Assembly (NCBI RefSeq): GCF_008039615.1
Contig: NZ_VDUZ01000056.1
Span: 1 to 55,891, forward strand
Source: Vineibacter terrae
Lineage (GTDB): Bacteria; Pseudomonadota; Alphaproteobacteria; Reyranellales; Reyranellaceae
Direction: 5' to 3'
Length of the DNA stretch: 55,891 bases
Shown: piece by piece, positions 33,059-42,126 of the stretch
How the letters are laid out: each line of letters begins with the position of its first letter
How positions within the stretch are numbered: the stretch's first letter is position 1
Made by a program: the position numbers and the translations under genes
Notes under the pieces: model-generated
Seen by the model: only the letters and a program-made list of their open reading frames with translations
Database searches by the model: none
What the model was told of the DNA's origin: nothing

Positions 33059-34018
33059 TCAACCTGACGGACGCGCCTTGCCCGGAGGGGCGATCGGGTC
33101 CGTCTGCTGCGCGACCTCGGCACGAAGCCACGCCATGAAGGACCGCAGCCCGCGGTTCTGCGGTCGATCGGCAGGCCAAAGCGCATAGTAGGCGAGATTG
33201 CGGGCGATCGGGGTGAAGAGCGCCATGAGCTGGCCGCGGGCGAGCTCCGACTGCAGCAGGCGCGGCTGGCCGATCGCAATGCCGAGGCCCTCGATCGCGG
33301 CCTGATAGGTCAGGACGGAGCTCGGGAATGTCATGGCCTTTTCCGAGATGACATCGGGCCGGTTGACCGCCAGCAGCCAGTCCGGCCAGTCACGCATGCG
33401 ATATTGCGAATGCAGCAGCTTGTGCGCCGCGATGTCGTCGATCGTCTTCAATGCGACGGACCCGCGCAGCAGGGCAGGGCTGCACACCGGCTGGATGACG
33501 TCGGGAAAGAGACGCTCCGACACCACGCCGCGGTCCGCGGTCGATCCGAGCTGGATCGCCACGTCCACGCGGTCGCGCGAGAAGTCGACCGGCGCGACCG
33601 CGCTGACGAGCCGGATCGTGATCCTGGGATAGCTCTTGTGGAAGGTGCCCAGCCGCGGAATGAGCCATTTCACCGCGAAGGTGGGATAGATCTTCACGCG
33701 CAACGGCAGCATCAGCTCGCGCGCGCGCAGATCGGATGTGGCTGATGCGATGGCCTGCAGCGCCGGCGCGATCCGGGCATAGTATTCGCTGCCCTCCGGC
33801 GTGAGGTTCGTGACGTTGCGGTCGCGGCTGAAGAGACGAACGTTCAGGAAGTTCTCGAGTGTCGCGATCTGCCGGCTGACGGCAGGCTGCGTGACGTTGA
33901 GCTCGTCCGCAGCTTTCGTGAAGCTTCCCAGCCTTGCCGCAATCTCAAAAACGCGCAGCGGATTCAGAGGCGTGCCGTCGTATGCCACGATACAGACCAA
34001 CTCATGCATAAACGTCAT
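33059..34018 (-). CDS. LysR-family transcriptional regulator
   Basis: A 319-residue regulator. The N-terminal winged helix reads LRVFEIAARLGSFTKAADEL, then LNVTQPAVSRQIATLENFLN; the substrate-binding domain follows (LPLRVKIYPTFAVKWLIPRL, typical of GcvA-like members). It is divergent from the acyl-CoA dehydrogenase operon and ends against the hyu operon, so it could control either. ATG 34018 or ATG 34009 may be the start. No effector can be read from sequence. Confidence 0.92.
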   Translation of the reverse strand: MTFMHELVCIVAYDGTPLNPLRVFEIAARLGSFTKAADELNVTQPAVSRQIATLENFLNVRLFSRDRNVTNLTPEGSEYYARIAPALQAIASATSDLRARELMLPLRVKIYPTFAVKWLIPRLGTFHKSYPRITIRLVSAVAPVDFSRDRVDVAIQLGSTADRGVVSERLFPDVIQPVCSPALLRGSVALKTIDDIAAHKLLHSQYRMRDWPDWLLAVNRPDVISEKAMTFPSSVLTYQAAIEGLGIAIGQPRLLQSELARGQLMALFTPIARNLAYYALWPADRPQNRGLRSFMAWLRAEVAQQTDPIAPPGKARPSG

Positions 34019-34096
34019 GCCCTATAACCAAACGGCAGTTGTCTGTCGAGGACGTCGGATCGACTAAGGGGCAACGACGTCTCGCCGAGGGCAATC

Positions 34097-35263
34097 ATGA
34101 ATTTCGAGTTGAGTGATGAGCAGCGTCTGTTCGCAGACAATGTGAGGCGCTTCGCGCTTGGCGAGCTGGCGGACGGCGCCTTGAGGAGAGCGCACGAGCC
34201 GGCGTTTCCCTTCGACGTCGCGCGCCTGATGGCGAAGCAGGGGCTGCTGGGCATCACGCTGCCCGAGGCGGACGGCGGGCAGGGCGGGACGCTGATGGAC
34301 GCGGTCATCGCCATCGAGCAGGTCGCGCTCGTCTGCCCGCGCAGCGCCGACGTGATCCAGGCCGGTAATTTCGGCCCGCTGCGCACATTCGCCGAGTTCG
34401 CCAGCAGCGAGCAGAAATCGCGATGGCTGGGCGACCTGCTTGCCGGAAAGATCGCGATCAGTCTTGCCATGACGGAGCCGGAAGCCGGGTCGGCGGTGAC
34501 CGACCTGCGCACGACGGCGACGGCGGACGGCGACGGCTACCTGATCAACGGCACGAAGGTGTTCGCGACGCACAGTCCCGATGCGGCGCTGTTTCTGGTC
34601 TATGTCCGCTTCGGACCGGACGTGCGCAATATCGGATCTGTCATCGTCGAGCGTGGAACACCCGGCCTCGAGGTCGGCAGGCCGTCGCCGCTGCTGGGCG
34701 GCGAGCACTGGTGCCAGCTGTACTTCGAGGGCTGCCGCATTCCCGCCGGCAACGTGCTGCTCGGTCCGGGCGGCTTCAAGAAGCAGATGTCGGGCTTCAA
34801 TGTCGAGCGCATCGGCAATTCGGCCCGGTCGCTGTCCCTGGGCAGGCATGCCTACGAGCTCGCGCGCGAGCACGCGTCGCACCGGCGACAGTTCGGGCGC
34901 GCCTTGTGCGAGTTCCAGGGGCTGCAATGGAGCTTCGCCGACATGGCGATCAAGCTGGCATCGGCGCAGCTGCTTCTCTACCGCGCCGCGACCAACGCCG
35001 ATCGCGGGCTGCCGTCGGCGTTCGAAACCGCGCTGGCCAAGGCGGCCTGCAACCGGGCCGGCTTCGAGGTGTCCGATGCCGCGCTCCAGGTCATGGGCGG
35101 CCTGGGCTACAGCCAGGAGCACCTGGTCGAGTATTGCTTCCGGCGCACGCGCGGCTGGATGATCGCGGGCGGCTCGACCGAGATCCTCAAGACGCGCATT
35201 GCCGAGGCCATCTTCGATCGGCGCTTCCCGCAACGGGCGCCGAAGGCGCAAGCGGCCGAGTGA
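34097..35263 (+). CDS. Acyl-CoA dehydrogenase
   Basis: A 388-residue FAD enzyme. N-terminal FELSDEQRLFADNVRRFA, the FAD-contacting motif ISLAMTEPEAGSAVTDLRT, and C-terminal GLGYSQEHLVEYCFRRTRGW. The usual catalytic YEGT region reads MIAGGSTEILKTR, so Glu at that position is Gly; the base may lie elsewhere, as in several FadE subfamilies. GAGGG precedes ATG 34097. Probably oxidises the acyl-CoA made by the next gene. Confidence 0.9.
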   Translation: MNFELSDEQRLFADNVRRFALGELADGALRRAHEPAFPFDVARLMAKQGLLGITLPEADGGQGGTLMDAVIAIEQVALVCPRSADVIQAGNFGPLRTFAEFASSEQKSRWLGDLLAGKIAISLAMTEPEAGSAVTDLRTTATADGDGYLINGTKVFATHSPDAALFLVYVRFGPDVRNIGSVIVERGTPGLEVGRPSPLLGGEHWCQLYFEGCRIPAGNVLLGPGGFKKQMSGFNVERIGNSARSLSLGRHAYELAREHASHRRQFGRALCEFQGLQWSFADMAIKLASAQLLLYRAATNADRGLPSAFETALAKAACNRAGFEVSDAALQVMGGLGYSQEHLVEYCFRRTRGWMIAGGSTEILKTRIAEAIFDRRFPQRAPKAQAAE

Positions 35264-35267
35264 CGAC

Positions 35268-37346
35268 ATGTCGAGCGACCACGCGTTGGGACGCGCCCTG
35301 CTGGCCCCGCAGCGTATCGCGATCGTCGGGGCATCCGATGACCCGGGCAAGACATCGTCGCGGCCGTTGAGCTATCTGCGCCGCAGCGGCTACGCGGGAA
35401 CCGTCTACCCGGTCAACGCCAGGCGGCAGACGGTGCTGGGGGAGCCGTGCTGGCCCAGCCTCGCCGCCTTGCCGGAGCGCCCGGACCACGCGTTCATCGT
35501 TGCGCCCACGGACACCGTGGCCGGCACGGTCGAGGAATGCGGGCGCCTGGGGATCAAGGTCGCCACGGTGCTGGCGGACGGATTTTCCGAGGCCGGCCCG
35601 CAAGGGCGGGAGCGGCAGGAAAGGCTGCTGCGGGCCGCACGGCAATCGGGCGTGCGACTTCTGGGGCCGAGCAGCCTGGGCATGGTGAACAACGCCGATC
35701 GCGTGATCCTCACCGCGAACGCCGCATTCGCCGAGCCGGACCTGCCGGTCGGCGGCACTTTTGCCGCATCCCAGAGCGGCAGCCTGATTGGCGCTCTGGT
35801 CTCGCGCGGGCGCGCGCGTGGTGTCGGCTTCCACGGGCTCGTATCCGTCGGCAACGAAGCCGACCTCGGCATCGGCGAGATCTGCGCGCTGACCCTCGAC
35901 GATCCCAGGGTCACGAGCTACCTGCTGTTCCTCGAAGGCATCCGCCACGGTGCACAGCTGGCGGCGTTCGCGCGCGCGGCGGCGGCGCGTGCCAAGCCCA
36001 TCATCGCCTACATGCTGGGCCGCTCGGCCGAGGCGCGCGAGCTTGCCGTCACGCACACCGGCGCGCTCGCCACGGAGGCCGATCTCGCGGATGCATTTCT
36101 GGCCGCCAACGGCATTGCCCGGGTCGGGAGCTTCGATGCCCTCCTGGAAGGCGTTCTCGTCCTGCCGCGCCTGCCCATCCGGCGGCGGGGCCAGCGCCGG
36201 CCCCAGGTCGGCGTGGTCACCACCACGGGAGGCGGCGCGGCCATGGTGGTCGACCAGCTGGCGCTGCGCGGGATTGCGACCGTGGCGCCGATGCCCCAGA
36301 CCGTGGCGCGGCTTGCCGAGCGAGGCGTTCGTGTCGAGCCAAGCCGCATCGTCGACCTCACGCTGGGCGGCACGCGCTATGCCGTGATGAAGGCAGCGCT
36401 CGATGTGCTGTCGTCGGCGCCGGAGTTCGATCTCGTCGTGGCCGTTGTCGGTTCCTCGGCGCGCTTTCAGCCGGACCTGGCGGTGAAGCCCATCATCGAC
36501 AGCGCCGGCGCGCCCACGCCGATCGTGGCCTTCATCGTTCCCGAGGCGCCGGCGGCGCTCGAGCAATTGTCCCGGGGTGGCGTGCCGAGCTTCCGCACCC
36601 CCGAGGCCTGCGCCGATGCGATTGCCGCGGCCTGGAGCCGCCGCGACCCACCCGTTCGCGCGCCACGTGCAGAGGCGGCCAGCGCAGCGCGCCGTACCCT
36701 GGACGAGCTGGAATCCTATCGTCTTCTCGATCGGCTGGGCATCGCGCGCGCGCCAGGGCAGGTCCTGGGACCCGCCGATGCGATCGACGGTATCGCCTAT
36801 CCCGTGGTCGCCAAGATCCTGTCTGCCGATGTGCCGCACAAGAGCGATGCCGGCGGCGTGGAGGTCGGCATCGCCGATGCCGACGCCCTGACCGCGGCGA
36901 TGCAGCGGATCCGCGCTTGCGTCGCATCACACGTGCCCGGCGCCGACGTCAGCCGCATCCTGGTTCAGCCCCATGTCGCGGCGGTCGGCGAAGCGCTGGT
37001 CGGCTACCGCGTCGACCCGCTCGTCGGTCCGATCGTCATGGTGGCGGCCGGCGGCGTGCGTGCCGAGCTTTATCGCGATCGCAGCGTGCGGCTCGCGCCG
37101 GTCGATCTCGACGGCGCGCGCGAGATGATCGCCGAGGTGACGGGCCTTGCTGCTCTCGACGGCTATAGAGGCTCGACGCCGGGCGATCTCGAGGCGCTGG
37201 CGCGCGCGATCGTGACCCTGTCGACCCTTGCCGACATGGACGAGCCGGCGGTGCTCGAAGCGGAGATCAATCCGCTTCTCGTCAAGGCAAGAGGCGAAGG
37301 CGTCGTCGCCGTCGACGCCTTGGTGGTCATCGCGGCGCAGCCGTAG
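35268..37346 (+). CDS. ADP-forming acyl-CoA synthetase (CoA-binding plus ATP-grasp)
   Basis: A 692-residue fused acyl-CoA ligase of the acetate-CoA ligase (ADP-forming) type. The N-terminal CoA-binding Rossmann domain starts IAIVGASDDPGKTSSRPLSYL, the phospho-His candidate is His263 in AVTHTGALATEADL, and the C-terminal ATP-grasp half has LLDRLGIARAPGQVL and YPVVAKILSADVPHKSDAGG. Starts 4 bp after the dehydrogenase stop. It would activate a carboxylic acid to its CoA thioester, reversibly. Confidence 0.9.
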   Translation: MSSDHALGRALLAPQRIAIVGASDDPGKTSSRPLSYLRRSGYAGTVYPVNARRQTVLGEPCWPSLAALPERPDHAFIVAPTDTVAGTVEECGRLGIKVATVLADGFSEAGPQGRERQERLLRAARQSGVRLLGPSSLGMVNNADRVILTANAAFAEPDLPVGGTFAASQSGSLIGALVSRGRARGVGFHGLVSVGNEADLGIGEICALTLDDPRVTSYLLFLEGIRHGAQLAAFARAAAARAKPIIAYMLGRSAEARELAVTHTGALATEADLADAFLAANGIARVGSFDALLEGVLVLPRLPIRRRGQRRPQVGVVTTTGGGAAMVVDQLALRGIATVAPMPQTVARLAERGVRVEPSRIVDLTLGGTRYAVMKAALDVLSSAPEFDLVVAVVGSSARFQPDLAVKPIIDSAGAPTPIVAFIVPEAPAALEQLSRGGVPSFRTPEACADAIAAAWSRRDPPVRAPRAEAASAARRTLDELESYRLLDRLGIARAPGQVLGPADAIDGIAYPVVAKILSADVPHKSDAGGVEVGIADADALTAAMQRIRACVASHVPGADVSRILVQPHVAAVGEALVGYRVDPLVGPIVMVAAGGVRAELYRDRSVRLAPVDLDGAREMIAEVTGLAALDGYRGSTPGDLEALARAIVTLSTLADMDEPAVLEAEINPLLVKARGEGVVAVDALVVIAAQP

Positions 37347-37381
37347 CGGCCGGCCGCCGCGACGACGGAGCAGGGACGACA

Positions 37382-38764
37382 ATGCAGGCAGTCAAGCAAT
37401 CCGCGGCCGCGCCAGCGGGGCCGACCGAAGCACTGGTGCGCTGGGCGCGTGCGGTGCGTTTTGACGATCTCGACCCGCAGGTGCGGCATGCCGCCGTGCG
37501 GCATGCCATCGACACGATCGGCGTCATCGCCGCAGGCAGCCAGAGCAGCCTGACGTGCCAGGTCGGGGCGCTGATGCGGGAAGAGGCGGGCGGCGTCCCG
37601 GTCCCGGGCTTCGGCAAGCGCCTGGACCCGCTCGATGCGTGCTACCTCGCAGGCTGCGCCGCGCATGGGCTGGAGCTCGACGACGGCTACCGCCAGGGCT
37701 CGATCCACCCTGGCGTCGCCGTCCTGCCGCCGGCCATTGCGGCTTGCGGCGGCAGCCGTATTCATGGCCGGCAATTCCTGCGCGCGGTGGTCGTCGGCTA
37801 CGAAGCCATCACGTCCATCGCCCGCGTCTCGCATCCTGATCTGCGCCAGCGGGGCTTCCATCCCACCGGCGTAGTCGGCGTGCTGGGGGCGGCGCTCACG
37901 GCCGCGACGCTTTGGGACCTCGAGCCGGACGAGACGGTGAAGGCGCTGGGCATCGCCGCCAGCAGCGCTGCCGGCCTGTTCGCATTCGTGGCCGGCGGCG
38001 CCGACGTCAAGCGGCTGCATGCCGCGCACGCCGCCCGCGAGGGGGGCTGGGCGGCCATGCTGGCGCGGCAAGGCGTGTCGGGGCCGCCGGCGGTCATCGA
38101 AGGACCGGACGGATTCCTGCAGGCGTTTCCGGGCCGGCCCGATGCGGCCGCCGGGCTGACCTTTGCCGCGGACGGCGCGTTCGGGATCACCGACTGCTAC
38201 GTCAAGCCGCATCCCTGCTGCCGGCATCTGCAGCCGGCGCTTGAGGCGTTGATCGAGCTGGTCGAGCGTCATGCGATCGCAGCCGAGGACGTCGAGCGCA
38301 TCGATGTGGAAACCTACTCGATCGCGGCCAGCCACGCCGGCACGCCGTGGCACGACATGGCCAGCGCGCAGCTCAGCTTTCCCTTCATCCTGCTGCTGGG
38401 TCTGCGCTATCGCGACGTATCCCTGCGCCACTTCGAGCCCGGCATCCTGGCCGATGCGGCCTTTGCCCGGCTGGCCGGACTCGTCCACATCACGTCCAGC
38501 CCGCAAATGGACGGGCTCTATCCGCAGCAGCGCCCAGCCCGTGTCACCATCCGCGCGAAGGGCATGAGCGTCGAGATGTTCAAGCCGGAAGCCCTGGGCT
38601 CGCGACAGCTCCCGCTGAGCGATACGGGGCTTTCGGAAAAGTTCCTCGGCCTCGTCGCGCCCGTATGCGGCGACGCCGTCGCGCGCCAGGTCCTGGACGA
38701 GCTGTGGCATCTGCCGGCCGCACCGGATGTCGGTGCCATCCTTCGCCGCCTGGCCCCGCGCTAG
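37382..38764 (+). CDS. MmgE/PrpD-family protein
   Basis: A 460-residue protein of the 2-methylcitrate dehydratase / cis-aconitate decarboxylase superfamily. Motifs are [20 protein letters not shown]-like [53 protein letters not shown] and [18 protein letters not shown]. It could hydrate, dehydrate or decarboxylate a dicarboxylate or its relative. Third gene of the operon. Confidence 0.9.
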   Translation: MQAVKQSAAAPAGPTEALVRWARAVRFDDLDPQVRHAAVRHAIDTIGVIAAGSQSSLTCQVGALMREEAGGVPVPGFGKRLDPLDACYLAGCAAHGLELDDGYRQGSIHPGVAVLPPAIAACGGSRIHGRQFLRAVVVGYEAITSIARVSHPDLRQRGFHPTGVVGVLGAALTAATLWDLEPDETVKALGIAASSAAGLFAFVAGGADVKRLHAAHAAREGGWAAMLARQGVSGPPAVIEGPDGFLQAFPGRPDAAAGLTFAADGAFGITDCYVKPHPCCRHLQPALEALIELVERHAIAAEDVERIDVETYSIAASHAGTPWHDMASAQLSFPFILLLGLRYRDVSLRHFEPGILADAAFARLAGLVHITSSPQMDGLYPQQRPARVTIRAKGMSVEMFKPEALGSRQLPLSDTGLSEKFLGLVAPVCGDAVARQVLDELWHLPAAPDVGAILRRLAPR

Positions 38765-38795
38765 CCGCGGCCAGGCCTGCTTCTCGGGAGCCCTC

Positions 38796-40229
38796 ATGAC
38801 ATATCGCGACACGAGCCTGCATGTGGCAGGGCAATGGCGGGCCGGCGCCGGGGCCGAGACCCTCGACGTGCTGAACCCCGCGACCGGCGAGCCGATCGGC
38901 ACGGTCGCGGTCGCGGCCGAGGCGGATTTGCAGGCAGCCGCCGAGGCGGCGGCGCGGGGCTTCGATGCCTGGCGCGCCGTCAGCGCCTACGAGCGCAGCA
39001 AGGTGATGCGCCAGGCCGCTGGCATCCTGCGCGGCAAGGCCGACGATATCGCCCGTACGATGACGCTGGAGCAGGGCAAGCCGCTGGTGGAGGCAAGGAC
39101 GGAAGCCGCCAACGCAGCGGACCTGATCGAATGGTTCGCAGAGGAGGGGCGTCGCGCCTATGGCCGGTTGATTCCGGCGCGCAGCGATGCCGTGCAGCAG
39201 GCTGTCGTCAAGGAGCCTGTCGGGCCTGTGGTTGCGTTCACGCCCTGGAACTTTCCGCTCAGCCAGTCGGTGCGGAAGCTCGCGGCGGCGCTGTGCACCG
39301 GCTGCTCGGTGATCCTGAAGGGACCCGAGGAGACGCCGGCAAGCTGCGCGGCGCTGATCGGCGTCTTCCTCGAGGCCGGCGTGCCGGGGGACGTGCTCAA
39401 CCTGGTCTTCGGCCGGCCGGCGGAGATTTCCCGGTTTCTGATCGCGCATCCGCTGGTGCGCAAGGTGTCGTTCACGGGCTCGACGGCGGTCGGCCGCCAG
39501 ATCGCGTCGCTGGCCGGGCTGCACATGAAGCGCATCACGCTGGAGCTGGGCGGCCATGCGCCGGTCATCCTCTTCGCGGACGCGGACATGACGCAGGCGG
39601 CGCGCGTGCTGCCAGCCCAGAAGTTTCGCAACGCCGGGCAGGTATGCGTCTCGCCGACCCGGTTCCTCGTGCACGAGAGCCTGTTCGAGCCCTTCGTGGC
39701 TGCCATGGCCGGCCACGCGCGCGCCTTGAAGGTTGGCGATGGCCTTGCCCCGGCGACAAGCATGGGGCCGCTTGCCCACGCCCGCCGGCTGGATGCCATG
39801 GAGGCGCTGGTCGCCGATGCGGTCGGCAAGGGGGCGTCCCTGATCACCGGCGGCAAGCGCCTGGGCAACCGCGGCTTCTTCTTCGAGCCGACGGTCCTGG
39901 CCGACCTGCCCATGACGGCGCGGATCATGAACGAGGAGCCGTTCGGCCCGGTCGCGGTGATCCAGCGGTTCTCCCAGCCCGAGGAGGCGATCGCGGAGGC
40001 CAACCGCTTGCCGTTCGGCCTCGCGGCCTATGCCTACACCCGTTCGTCCGCGAACGCGGCGCTGGTCGCGCGCAAGATCCAGAGTGGGATGATCTCCATC
40101 AACCATCACGGGCTTGGCCTGCCCGAGACCCCCTTCGGCGGCGTGAAGGATTCGGGCTACGGCAGCGAAGGGGGAAGCGAGGCGCTGGATGGCTATCTGG
40201 CCACCAAGCTCGTCTCCCACGCCGCGTAG
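38796..40229 (+). CDS. NAD(P)-dependent aldehyde dehydrogenase
   Basis: A 477-residue aldehyde dehydrogenase closest in pattern to succinate-semialdehyde dehydrogenases. Cofactor loop [31 protein letters not shown], catalytic Glu250 in [10 protein letters not shown], and nucleophile Cys284 in [17 protein letters not shown] precedes ATG 38796. In context it would oxidise the semialdehyde produced by the class III aminotransferase. Confidence 0.93.
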   Translation: MTYRDTSLHVAGQWRAGAGAETLDVLNPATGEPIGTVAVAAEADLQAAAEAAARGFDAWRAVSAYERSKVMRQAAGILRGKADDIARTMTLEQGKPLVEARTEAANAADLIEWFAEEGRRAYGRLIPARSDAVQQAVVKEPVGPVVAFTPWNFPLSQSVRKLAAALCTGCSVILKGPEETPASCAALIGVFLEAGVPGDVLNLVFGRPAEISRFLIAHPLVRKVSFTGSTAVGRQIASLAGLHMKRITLELGGHAPVILFADADMTQAARVLPAQKFRNAGQVCVSPTRFLVHESLFEPFVAAMAGHARALKVGDGLAPATSMGPLAHARRLDAMEALVADAVGKGASLITGGKRLGNRGFFFEPTVLADLPMTARIMNEEPFGPVAVIQRFSQPEEAIAEANRLPFGLAAYAYTRSSANAALVARKIQSGMISINHHGLGLPETPFGGVKDSGYGSEGGSEALDGYLATKLVSHAA

Positions 40230-40339
40230 GCCGCAACGGCGCTCGGCGCGCCCTTGCGGGATCGTCGGCGAGGATTCGTCCTCGAGCAGCACGGCCAGCA
40301 GACCTGTCCGAGGCTTCTCCGGCGGCCTGCGAGAAGTGC

Positions 40340-41674
40340 TCAGGCAGGCGAGGCGTAGGCCTTCACGACCTCGGCGTGGGCCCACTTGGCCGCCTCGTCG
40401 GCCGGCATGCCCTGGATCGCCTTGGCGTACATGTCGACGATGATGTACTTGGTCACCACCTCGGCGGCCTTGCGGTTGGGCGGCCCGGCATAGCCTGCGA
40501 GCCGGCCGAACGGCGGTATGTCGCGGAACGGCCGCAGCACCGGATCGGCGTCCCACACCGCGTGCTTCTCCCATTCCTTGGTGGCGCCGTCGCTGTAGCC
40601 CTGCTGCGAGGTGAACCACGCATCATAGGCCGGCTTCGAATGCACCCAGCGCAGGAACGTCTTGGCCGCCGCCTGGTTCTTGGAATAGCCCATCAGCATG
40701 TCGGTGAACGGGGTCGGCAGGTTGAACTGGCCGCCGGCGCCCTTGGGGATGCGCGCGTGCAGGATGTCCTGCACCATCGGCGTGCCCTTCTCGGTCAGGT
40801 ACGTCGTGGGCTTGCGCTTGGCTTCGATGTAGATCGAGGCGCCGTTGTTGGTGGCGCTGACCGTGCCGGACAGGAAGGCGCGGTTGTTGTTGGTGTCGTC
40901 CCAGGCGAGCCCGCCTTCGTCGCAGGCCTCCTTCCAGAGGGCGACGGCGAACTTGATCGACTCGACCGTCTCCTTGCTGTCGAGCACCACGGTCCTGCCG
41001 TCGGCCTCGACCTCCTTGCCGCCCCATGACCAGAGATAGGGGTACCACCAGGCCGGCGCGTCGCCGAACGTGTGCCCGGCGGTCTGGCCGATCGGCTGGC
41101 CCTTGGCCTTCAGCTTCCTGCCGGCATCGCGAAAGGCATCCCAGGTCTCGGGGAAGGTGTTGTGCCCGACCGCCTCGAACCACGATTTGCGGTAGGCGAT
41201 CAGCCCGCCGCCGACCGTCCACGGCACGCCGATCCACTTGCTGCCGACCGTGGCGACGAGGCGGGAGACGTCGTAGTAGCCGCCCTGGGCCTTGCCGATC
41301 TCCTCGGCCACGTCGCTGCTGTCGGCCAGGCTCTCGGCATAGAGCTGCGGCCAGTTGCCGATGGCCATGATGATGTCGGGGCCGGATCCGGACTGGATTG
41401 CCGCGGTGATGCGCGACTGCAGGTCGTTGGCGTTGATGGACTCGAGCTTGAGCGTGATGCCGGTTGCCTTCTTGCATTCCTGCGTGATCTGGCCCTTGAG
41501 CAGCACGTCGGAGGCGGGCACGAAATCGGCCCAGCGCAGCCAGTGGACGGTTGTCTCCTGCGCCAGCGCCGGGGCACGGCCGCTGGCCAGGACGGCGGCG
41601 AGGCCGCCGCTTTGCGCCGCGACCGCGCCGGTCCCGGACAGCTTGAGAAATCTACGTCGCGCGATGCGAGCCAT
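40340..41674 (-). CDS. Tat-exported sugar-type ABC solute-binding protein
   Basis: A 444-residue family-1 extracellular solute-binding protein. It opens with a Tat signal (ARIARRRFLKLSGTGAVAAQ). The binding domain includes SGSGPDIIMAIGNWPQLYAE and PYLWSWGGKEVEADGRTVVL. No permease or ATPase lies next to it in the window, unusual for this class. The ligand is unknown. Confidence 0.9.
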   Translation of the reverse strand: MARIARRRFLKLSGTGAVAAQSGGLAAVLASGRAPALAQETTVHWLRWADFVPASDVLLKGQITQECKKATGITLKLESINANDLQSRITAAIQSGSGPDIIMAIGNWPQLYAESLADSSDVAEEIGKAQGGYYDVSRLVATVGSKWIGVPWTVGGGLIAYRKSWFEAVGHNTFPETWDAFRDAGRKLKAKGQPIGQTAGHTFGDAPAWWYPYLWSWGGKEVEADGRTVVLDSKETVESIKFAVALWKEACDEGGLAWDDTNNNRAFLSGTVSATNNGASIYIEAKRKPTTYLTEKGTPMVQDILHARIPKGAGGQFNLPTPFTDMLMGYSKNQAAAKTFLRWVHSKPAYDAWFTSQQGYSDGATKEWEKHAVWDADPVLRPFRDIPPFGRLAGYAGPPNRKAAEVVTKYIIVDMYAKAIQGMPADEAAKWAHAEVVKAYASPA

Positions 41675-42126
41675 GATTTCCTCCCGTCGATTGTGATGCG
41701 CTGTGCTGATGCGCCGTTGGCCGCGCGCCGGCGTGCCGCGGCGTCATCTGACAACTCGAACGAACAGAACCACGCGTTGCTGTCGTCCTGGGCGGAGCGA
41801 AGGCTCTGGGGCGGCCGCTCCGCGCTGAGCGCTACCGTCGCTGCGGCCGGAGCGTCCGGCCGGGCGGGGGGCACTGAGGACAACGCTGCCGAAGACTACG
41901 CCCATTCGGCCCGCGCCGCAGCCCCGGCCTGAGGGGCTGCCGCCTATGGCGCGACGCTGCGCGGCCACGCTTCCCGTCATCCCGAGCGCCCCTTCGACAA
42001 GCTCAGGAGAGGGGGCGCTCGGGATGACGGCAGGGCGGTCGTATCAGCCATCCGCGATTCCAGGTGCTGGGCTGTCGCCCGGGGCTGCTACTCTCTCGCC
42101 GACCGGTTGACGGGTGGAGTATCGCC
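41675..42126. other. Gap between the SBP and the CocE hydrolase
   Basis: No gene is visible in these 452 bp, but the region holds a long hairpin at 41974-42030: a perfect 19 bp stem CCGTCATCCCGAGCGCCCC and its complement around a 19 nt loop. That belongs to the GTCATCCCGAG palindrome family. The ribosome-binding site of the divergent SBP sits at its left edge. Confidence 0.6.

Noticed and set aside
41757-41770. Possible LexA box (GAACGAACAGAAC)
   Set aside because: GAAC units are separated by 0 and 5 bases, not the 7 that LexA requires.
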